Part shown: in pieces, positions 55,997 through 64,000 of the stretch
How positions within the stretch are numbered: position 1 is the stretch's first letter
How the letters are laid out: each line of letters opens with the position of its first letter
Assembly (NCBI RefSeq): GCF_041146395.1
Contig: NC_091002.1
Coordinates: 2,474,501-2,538,500 of the forward strand
Source of the DNA: Eulemur rufifrons
Taxonomy: Eukaryota; Chordata; Mammalia; Primates; Lemuridae
DNA length: 64,000 bases
Reading direction: 5' to 3'
Notes under the pieces: model-generated
What the model was told of the DNA's origin: nothing
Database searches by the model: none
What the model saw: only the letters and a program-made list of their open reading frames with translations
Translations under genes and position numbers: made by a program

Positions 55997-57150
55997 AAGC
56001 CCTAATGTATGGCCTCCAGTCAAAAATCATCTGGCATGAAAAGAAGTAGGAAAATACGGCCCGTACTCATGACAAAAGTTAATCAACAGCAACTGACCCA
56101 GAAGTGACATAAATGAAAGAATTCACAGATGAGGACATTACAACTATTCTGTACCACTATATGTCAAATTGAAGGAGAAAATAGAAACATGATGACAAGA
56201 GAAACGAATGAAAAAGGAGTCGGAGCAGTCCCAGCCTCAGCTCTGATGTGTAAAGGAGCTGGGAAGTTGTTGCTCCCGTTTGCATAATGAGGAAAAACTG
56301 AACAAAGCGAAAATCAATGGTTTTTCTTGGACCCGTCAGAGAACCGAGGTTGCGAGGCAAACTATGGCTCCAAATCTGGACAGCCAGGCCCTGCAGAGTC
56401 ACGGCTGAGACGGGCTTACCTGGAAGGGGAGCTGCGGAGCCATAAGCTCTAACCCTAAATCAGCATTCTGATGAATCGCTGAGGGCTGACAGCGGACTCG
56501 TGTCACCTGTCCTGTGAGAAATGTTAAAGGAAGTCAGGGAGAAACTCCAGGGGGCTGCAGTCTCAGGGGGTCTCTCACACGTCCGTAGGCTTTTCCTGCA
56601 GGAAGTCCCCCGCCCCAGAGTCTCACAGTGACGAGCCACAGAGGTCCCCTTGTGGCTCTGGCAGGAAGAGTGGGAAGCAACCCCCGTGAAATAAGGCCAG
56701 CACATTCTGCACGTTCACAGACCTTGCCCACCTGGAGGGAAGGCATGTCCCTGGCGCCAGCCCCTGTGTCCTTCCTGTCTCACTTAAGGGAGGGGGAAGC
56801 TGAGAAACGCTCGTGAAGGTCACAGCCCGGAGACACAGGCCCACTGAAAGGCGGGATTAATGTTAACCTTGCAGAGCGCTGCTCTCCTACACCTTACCAC
56901 ACCGGCAGAGCTGCAGCAGGTCACCGTGGGCTCCAGCTGGCACGGAGTCCACCCAAGGAAGAGCTCTCAGGGAAGGCCAGGGACGGAAGGTGAGGCAGAA
57001 AACAAAGATACCTGAGCCATTTCAGTCCTCTGGCACCTACAGCTGCAGGAAACACTAAACACAGCCCAATCCCTAATCCGATTAATATAAAACTTCACAC
57101 TAAAGGCCTGTTTACCTCAGTTCTTATTACCTGATACATCATATCTGGAT
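55997..57150 (+). mobile_element. Old L1 5' region, right of the young L1
   Basis: 55997-56220 continues the old L1 interrupted at 48349 ('ggcatgaaaagaagtaggaa', 'cacagatgaggacatt'). 56221-57150 is GC-richer and probably old L1 5' UTR, but I could place only its last 100 bases ('caatcaaggcacgatactgc', 'aaaaaacacacaatctgaag' at the junction). It may belong to a second copy. Confidence 0.5.
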
Positions 57151-58060
57151 TTCTACAAAAACAATCAAGGCACGATACTGCAAAGCAAGAAAAAACACAC
57201 AATCTGAAGAGAAAGCGTCAGAACCTGACTCAGGTGTGGCGCAGATTTGGGAACTTTATTAAACAGAGGCTCTAAAATAATTATGATTAATGTGCTAAGG
57301 CCTATAATGGAAAAAGTGGGCAACATGCAAGCACAGATGGGTAATATAAGCAGAGAGATGGGAATTCTAAGTCAGGATCCAAGGGAGATGTCAGAAATCA
57401 AAAACAGCGTAAAAGAAATGAAGAGTGCCTTTCATGGGCTCATCAGTAGCCTGGTCACAGACGAGGGAAGTATCAGTGAGCTTGAAGATATGTAAATAGC
57501 AACTTCCCAGACTGAAATGTGAAGAGAAAAGAGAACGAAAAATAAAACAGAACATCCCAGAAATGTGGGCAATTACAAAAGGTATGATAGACACATAACT
57601 GGAATACCACACATGGAAGAATGGAGCAGCAGAAATGTTTGGAGTAATAATGGCTAAGAATTTCCAATATTAATGACAGATACCAAAGCACAGACTCGTG
57701 GTGCTCACAGAACACCAAGCAAGATAAATTTGCATAAAGGCATATCATATTCAAACTGAAGAAAATCAAAGTCAAAGAGAGACGCTTGAAAGAAGCCCAG
57801 GGAAAGGGGGGAGGATACCAACCTATAGATGAACAAGGACAAGAATTATGGTGGACTTCTCATCAGAAACCACGCCAGCATAAAATGAATGAAGTGAAAT
57901 ATTTGAAGTGTGAAAAGAAAGAACAAAACAAAACCCACTAACCTAGAATTCTATATCTAGTGAAATTCTCTTTCGACAGTGAAGGAGAAGTAAAGACTTT
58001 CTCAGATAAACAAACACCGGAGAAATTAATTTCCAAGCAGCTATGTCCAGCAAGAAATGT
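57151..58060 (+). pseudogene. Old L1 ORF1 remnant
   Basis: 57240-57495 reads as the ORF1 coiled coil ('QMGNISREMGILSQD' style, then 'DEGSISELEDM'), then breaks. 57930-58010 shows the C-terminal block ('aacctagaattctatatcta', 'gactttctcagataaacaaa'). Many frame changes, no function. Confidence 0.75.
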
Positions 58061-58227
58061 AGAAAGAAAGAAAGAAAGGAAAGGAAAGGAAGGCAGGCAG
58101 GAAAGGGAAGGGAAGGGAAGGGAGAAAGAAAGGAAGAAAGAAAAGAAAGAAAAGAAAAGAAAAGAAAAGAAGGAAGGGAGGGAGGAAGGAAGGAAGGAAG
58201 AAAGGAAGGAAGGAAGAGGGAGAGAGA
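58061..58227. repeat. GAAA/GGAA/GGGAA microsatellite
   Basis: About 165 bp of pure purine repeats (GAAAG, GGAAA, GGAAG, GGGAA). It sits in the old L1 and yields artefactual Lys/Glu-rich plus frames and Ser/Phe-rich minus frames. Confidence 0.95.
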
Positions 58228-61037
58228 AAAGTTCTTCAGGGAAAAGGAGAACAATATACCTCAGAAACTCAGATCTACGTAACGAAATGAAGAGCACTGG
58301 AGAAGGAAAAAATGAATGTAAAATAAAATGTTTTAATTTTATTTCTCTTAGTGATCTAAAAGAACAGTTCAAAGCACCAGTAGTGATCCACTGGGCCATT
58401 ACAGCTTATGAACGAGTACAATGAATGACACCCATCTCACTCAAGATGGGCGGAAAGTGGGAATACTCCAAGTTACTTGGACGACATGTGAAGCAGTATA
58501 ATGTCATCTGAAGGTGGATTTAGATTAGCTTAAAATGTATGCCTGAAACTCTAGTAGAGCCAACAAAATAATTTTAAGTGTAAGTGTATGTAAAGAGAGA
58601 AGATTAAATGAAATAAGAGAAACTGATGAAAACAAGAAGAGGCATAAAGAGGGAGGGGAAGGAGAGAAAGGAAAGATCCATGAAAGGAAAATAGTTGCAA
58701 ACGTGGCAGATGTTAATACAGCTTTAGCAATAAGCACTTAAAAGGTGAATGAACGAAAAACATCAACGAGGACAGAGATTGTCAGAGAGGACTCAAAAAA
58801 AAAAAAAAAAGATCCAAATATATGTTGTCCACGAGAAACCTGCTTTCATTATAAAGACTGAGATGGGTTAAAAGTAAAGGGATGGAGAATGATATGCCAC
58901 GCTAACACTAATGAACAGAGAACTGGGATAAGCTATATCACCTTCAGACAAAACAGACCTCAGAACAAGGAAATTTAACCAGGATAAAGCGGAGAGTACA
59001 CATGGTAAAGGGATCAATTCATCACCACATACGAGGCAAAATATGATAGAATTGCAAGGAAAAATAGACAAAGTCACTACAATAGTTGGAGATCTCAACA
59101 CCCCTCTTTCAGTAATTGATAGATCAAGCAGGCAGGAAATCAACAAGGCTATCGTTGACCTAACCAGCACTATCCACCAACTGGATCTAATAGACAGTTA
59201 CAGAGACTCTATTCAACTGCAGAACACACATTCTTCTCAAGTTTGCTCGGAACATTCACCAAGATAGACCCCATTCTGGCTTATAGAATGTAACAACAAA
59301 TTTAAAAGAATACAACTCATATAAAGTATGTTCTCAGGTCACCAGAGAATTAAACTAGAAATCAGTAACAGAAAAATAAGTAGACTATCCCGTAATATAT
59401 GAAGATTAAACAACACACTTCTAAATAACACATGGAGCAAAGAAGAGGTCTCAAGAGGTGTGTAAAAATATTTTGAATCAAATGAAAATAAAAATAAAAC
59501 ATTACAATTTGTGGAATACAGTAAAAGTAATGCTTAAAGGAAAACTTATACTATTAAATGCATATAGCAGAAAAGAAGAAGGATCTAAAATCAATAATCT
59601 AAACTTCCACCTTAGGATATTAAAGAAAGAAATGCCATTTAAGGCTAAAGTAATCAGGAAAAAAATGATTAAAAAATTACAGCAAAAATCAATGATGATG
59701 AAAAAACAATAGAGAAAATTTTATGAAACTAAAACCTGGTTCTCTGAAAAGATTGATATAATTGACAAACATCTAGCCAGACTAACAAAGAAAAAAGAGA
59801 ATATGCAAACTACCAATACCAGAAATGAAAGAGCAGGCATCACTACTGACCCCATGGATGTGTAAAGGGTCACAAAGGAATACTACGAACAACTCTAGGC
59901 CCAAAATTTTGATAACTTAGGTGAAATGGACAAATCCCGTAGAAGACACAAAATACAAAAATTCACAAAAAATGAAGGAGATAAACTAAATAGGCCTACA
60001 TATATTAAAGAAATTTAATCAATAATTAGTAATCTTTCAAGAAAAGAAAGCACCAGACTGAGATCATTTTACTGGTGAATTTTACCAAACTTTTATGGAA
60101 GAAATGATACCAATTTTCCTTAATCTCTTCTAGAAAATAGAAGCAGAAAGAACATTTTCTAACTCATCTTATCAGGACCGTATTACTCTAATACCAAAAA
60201 CAAGAGAGGAAAACTACAGACCTAGAACTCTCGTGAACATAAATGAAAAAATCCTGAACAATAGGTTAGCCGATCAAATCCAACAATCTATGAAAATAAT
60301 TATACAGCACGGCCAAGTGGGATTTATTCCAGGTATGCAAGTCTCATTCCACATTCTGAAATCACTTAATACAGCAAATCAACAGGGTAAAGAAAAATCA
60401 TACAATCATATCGATTGATACAAAAAAAGTATTTGATGAAATTCAATATACATTCATGATAAAATCTTTCAGCATATTATAAATAGAAAAGAACTCCCTC
60501 AACTTGATAAAGAATACTTACGCAAAAAACTTATAGTTCATCTCATACTTAAATAGAGAGAAATTCGATGCTTTCCCTTTCAGATCATGAATAAGGCAAA
60601 AATGTCCTCTCTTCCCACTTCTATTCAACATCATCATACAGGAAGTCCTAGTTAGTGTAATTAGATAAGAAGAGGAAGTAAAACATATACAGATTGGAAA
60701 GGACCAATAAAACTGTGTTTATTCCCAGATGACATAATTGTCTGTGTAGAACATTTCAAAGAATTGACTAAAAATGAACAAACAAACAAAAAACCCTAAA
60801 ACTAATTAGTGAGTACATCCAGGTTGTAGGATATAAGGTTAATACAAAAGCCTATTGCTTTCCTATATACCAGCAATGAAATAACTGGAATTTGAAAATT
60901 TTTAAAAAACACAATTTACAATACTACCAAAATATTGAAATAATTAGGTATAAATCTAACAAAATATGTACAGATATAAATGCAGGAAACTATAAAACTG
61001 ATGAATGGACTCCAAGTATATTGTCAACTGAAGAAAA
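58228..61037 (+). pseudogene. Old L1 ORF2 remnant, 5' and central part
   Basis: L1 ORF2 landmarks occur in order but in many frames: 'acgagaaacctgctttcatt' (58831), 'aatagttggagatctcaaca' (59081, the endonuclease GDLNTPL region), 'ctagccagactaacaaagaa' (59772), 'ggccaagtgggatttattcc' (60312, RT palm) and 'ccagatgacataattgtctg' (60726, near the catalytic site). Short open frames (59043-59267, 59458-59712, 60233-60418) are its pieces. Same orientation as the young L1. Confidence 0.8.
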
Positions 61038-61725
61038 TGATGGGGTCCATAAGTTTGGAGAGGACTGCAACCTGTAGGGCAGCCATCTGACAGGCTGGGA
61101 AGCAGTAGCCTCCGGTAGAAGCCGAGAGAATGCACTGCAAGGGAGGCACAACAGGAGCAGGAGTTTATGCTGAGCAGGGCAGCGCAATATGCATACTGAA
61201 CAAGCTATAGGAGGAGTCATGCATATTTGTGAAAGGAGAAACACGCACATGTGCAACTGAGAATCATGCAGTTTCATGGGGTCCATGTTCAGAAAATGGC
61301 AGCCTTAGCATGACCCGTGGGTGGAGTTCTTGGCCCCCTGATGTCAAAAGGTGAGGCAGAGGACATGCAAGCCCTCACTGCACATCCCAAGTAGACTGGT
61401 CAGAACCCCTCTGTGGCCGGTGTGGCCTCTTGTCAGGGAGAAATGCTGCTCAGTTATTGCGCCGAAACCACAAAAGGGAAGAGCAGCAAGAGGCGGGCGA
61501 CTGAAATCAGTGGTGGGGCGAATCTCTCCAAAGGCTGGTTCTCTTTAACCCTTAGGGAAAAAAGCCTAATGGTGGTTGATGAGGGAGGGGGTGTAATGAG
61601 GCGTGTCTGACCTCCCATCCCATCATGGCCAGGAACTCAGTTTTAAGGTTTCTATGGGGTCCCCCTGGCCAAGAAGGGGGTCTGTTCAACTGGATGGGGG
61701 GCTTAGGATTTTATTTTTGGTCACA
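61038..61725 (-). mobile_element. ERV1-type LTR, 688 bp, inserted in old L1
   Basis: On the minus strand it runs from TGTGACCAAAAATAAAATCC (61725) to GGACCCCATCA (61038). Old L1 ORF2 lies on both sides ('ctataaaactgatgaa' left; 'agatctaaacaaatgg' right). The first bases resemble the LTR at 46214, and shared words include 'gacctcccatcccatcatgg' against a similar block there. I could not confirm a target duplication, so the borders may be off by a few bases. Confidence 0.65.
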
Positions 61726-61755
61726 AGATCTAAACAAATGGAGTGTATTCATATA
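61726..61755 (+). pseudogene. 30-bp sliver of old L1 ORF2 between two LTRs
   Basis: 'agatctaaacaaatgg' and the following bases continue directly into 62095 ('atacatggattggaaaactc') when the second LTR is removed. Confidence 0.75.
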
Positions 61756-62094
61756 TGTAAGGTTTCTTTGAAGTAGCCGGCGCCAGAGAAAGAAAGACGA
61801 GCAGAGTTGAAAGGGATAAGTAAAGAGGCTTTATTGGGGCGCTCCTGGGTGGGGGTAACGAGTCCCTGAGAGAGGGACCTGGGCGAGCCTCACGGGACCC
61901 ACGGGACCCAGAGAAGCCGCCCCACCCAGAAGTCTGAGTGGGTTTATATAGGTTCTTAGGACTGGGGGATGGGAGCTTCTTCGGCCAGGAGGAGTGAGGA
62001 ATTTCTTTGTTTCAGCTTTGGGGCGGGTATTGAGGGATAGGAGGGACTTCTTTTTTCATTAGGGAAGGGAGGGGTGCCTGCCACCAGCCTTACA
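61756..62094 (-). mobile_element. ERV-F-like solo LTR, 339 bp, with promoter and poly-A signal
   Basis: Bounded by TGTAAGG (61756) and CCTTACA (62094), with a 5-bp target repeat ATATA (61751-61755 and 62095-62099). On the minus strand a TATA box TATATAAA (61950-61943) is followed about 110 bp later by AATAAA (61835-61830). It belongs to the family of the LTR at 6655-6913, whose attached PBS identifies tRNA-Phe use. It is complete where that copy is deleted. No coding sequence. Confidence 0.85.
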
Positions 62095-64000
62095 ATATAC
62101 ATGGATTGGAAAACTCCATATTGTGAAGATGTCGATTCTTCCCAATTTGATCTATAGAATCTATGTAGATTATCAGTCAAAATCCCTACAAGCTATTTTG
62201 TAGATATTGACAAATTGATACCAAAGTTTGTATTCATGGAATGGCAAAAGGCCTAGAATAGCCAACAAAACACCAAAGAACAAAACTGGAGAAGTCACAC
62301 TACCTAATTTCAAGACTTACTATAAAGCTACACTACTCAAGACAGTGTGGTACAGGTGAAGGGACAGGCACCTAGACCACTGGAACAGCATGGCCAGCCC
62401 AGAAGTAGACCCACAACATACAGTCGACTGATCTTTGACAAAGGAGCAAAGGCAATTCAATGAAAAAGAGTAGTTCTTTCAACAAATGGTCCTGGGAACA
62501 ATGGACAACCATATGCCAAAAAAGAAAAACAAAAACAAAAACAAATCCCCCAAACCTAGATACAGACTTTATGCCTTTCACAAAAATGAAATCACAACAG
62601 ATTCGCAGACCTAAATGTAAAATGCAAAACTATAAAACTAGAAGCTAACAGAGGAGAAAATGCAGGTAACATGGGCTGTGCTGGTGAGTTTTAGATACAA
62701 AAACAAAATCAGAAACCATGAAAGAAAAAAATGATAAGTTGGATTTTACTCAAATTTAATAAGTCTGCTCTACAAAAGACACTGTAAAAAGAATGGAAGG
62801 AAAAGCCATGGACTGGGAAAAAATATTTTAAAAATACATATCTGATAAAGAGCTTGTATTCAAAATATGCCAAAACTTAAAAATCCATAAGAAATTGAAC
62901 AATCCAGTGAAAATATGGGTAAAAGATCTGAACAAAAAAGATACGCAGATAGGAAATAACTACATGAAAAATACTCAACATCATTTGTCATCGCAGATCG
63001 CAAATCAAAAGGTGACTCCATCGCACACCTATCAGAGTGGCACAAATTCACACACAAGCAATGGAAAACTCATACAGTGTTGGCAGGAACACAAAACTGG
63101 CCACTTCACAGGACTGTCTGGCAGTTTCTTACAAAGTTAAACATAATCTTACCCTGCAATGTAGCCATTGTTTTGGGACCATACAAAAACCTGTTCATGC
63201 ATGTTTATAGCAGATTTATTTATCATCGTCAAAAACTGGAAGTAACCAGGATGTTCTTCAATAGGTGACCAGATAAACTGTGAATATTGTACCACAATTG
63301 AAAAAAATGAATTTCCAGCCACAAAAAAGACATGGGTGAATGTTAAATGCATATTGCTGAGTGAAAAACGCCAGTCTAAAAAGGCTACATATTGTATGAT
63401 TCCAATCATAAGACATTCTAGAAAAGGCAAAATTATAGAAAAAGTAGAATGCTCAGTGATTGCCAGGGGTCCAGAGAGCGGAGGCAAAGAGTGAATGGGT
63501 GGAACACAGGAAGTTTTTTAGCGTAGTGAAACTATGGTGTATGATACTGTAATTGTGGACACGTGGCACTATGTATTCATTAACACTATAGTATTTATAG
63601 CACAAAAATGGACCTTATCATATGCAAATTTTAAAAAATTTAAGAAATCCAGGAGATTCCAGGAAGAAATGCAGAATGTGACAAAACAATCTAACTGTAT
63701 TTCAAATGTAAGAATCAACTTCATGCAAGGGGTTGGAGGAAAAAGATGCTGACCTAAGTCACTTTGGAAATGAGTGAAGTCTTCAGAACGAAATGCAAAG
63801 GAAACTGTGCCTAAGCTCCGTACGTTACTTGACAGAGCTGTTTCCCTCAGGGGTACGGGCTGTCCGTTCTGACCCCGCTGCCTGGGCACAATGGAATCGA
63901 ACAATTGAGAAAATGAACAGCAGAAGTGGAGCCAGGTTTCTCCCTACTGGAGGGGAGGTTTTAGAGGAGCAAGGAGAGGAGGCCAGAATGATCTGGCTAG
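62095..64000 (+). mobile_element. Old L1 ORF2 3' part and 3' UTR, to window end
   Basis: ORF2 resumes with 'catggattggaaaactccat', 'gtcacactacctaatttcaa' and 'ctactcaagacagtgtggta', then 'atacatatctgataaagagc' (62836) and 'agatttatttatcatcgtca'. The 3' UTR includes 'agtgattgccaggggtccag' (63455) and 'gaaactatggtgtatgatac'. The last 250 bases ('gatgctgacctaagtcactt', 'aactgtgcctaagctccgta') still look like the L1M 3' UTR, so the element may extend past the window. No open frame of note. Confidence 0.75.

Noticed and set aside
57938..58424. 154-codon Lys/Glu/Arg-rich plus frame and 153-codon minus frame
   Set aside because: Purine microsatellite in a dead L1; only the short ORF1 end at its start is meaningful.
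1..64000. CRISPR array or prokaryotic operon structure
   Set aside because: The repeats are SINEs, LINEs, LTRs and microsatellites; there are no equally spaced identical repeats with unique spacers and no bacterial gene layout.

Overview
This window is non-coding mammalian nuclear DNA, almost certainly from a strepsirrhine primate (lemur or loris/galago group). The best marker is the Alu at 37622-37949. Its linker between the two monomers carries the tract ending in AAATTATC..GGACAACTAAAAAATATATCTATAG, split across positions 37749-37790, which I recognise as lemur-type Alu rather than monkey/ape Alu. MIR, L2, MLT1, MER5A and FLAM fossils give the general eutherian/primate background. I found no host protein-coding exon, no functional RNA gene and no CRISPR-like array. 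Most long open frames are chance frames in GC-rich, low-complexity or repeat DNA.

Layout. 1-6570 is mostly unique GC-rich DNA with a MIR, an MLT1-type LTR and a MER5A. 6575-6913 is the collapsed remains of a class I endogenous retrovirus on the minus strand, with a tRNA-Phe primer-binding site. 7005-18200 holds MLT1, MIR, L2 and Alu fossils and a GGATGGGT-type minisatellite. 18210-21705 holds three LTRs of one family. One of them (20103-21067) inserted in opposite orientation into another (19771-21705), leaving a large inverted repeat. 21706-33000 is old repeats and unique DNA. 33030-37058 contains degraded L1 copies. 37622-41064 has the lemur-type Alu, an MST/MLT LTR, a tiny L1 3' end with an 11-bp target duplication and an E-box-rich minisatellite. 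41349-43781 is a complete but decayed hAT DNA transposon with terminal inverted repeats and an 8-bp target duplication. 46214-46825 is a solo ERV1-type LTR.

The main feature is a full-length, young L1 at 48350-55982 (about 7.6 kb). It has an unusually long 2.4-kb 5' UTR with internal repeats, an intact ORF1 (335 codons) and an almost intact ORF2 broken by three single-base frame slips that lie in or next to A runs. It has a duplicated G-rich 3' UTR, a poly-A tail and a 14-bp target-site duplication. It landed in an older L1 of the same orientation, whose pieces continue to the window's end and were themselves hit by two minus-strand LTRs (61038-61725 and 61756-62094). The second of these belongs to the same LTR family as the remnant at 6575-6913.

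The only proteins visible are parts of the mobile-element machinery: L1 ORF1p (RNA-binding chaperone), L1 ORF2p (endonuclease/reverse transcriptase) and a hAT transposase. Only ORF1 is uninterrupted.
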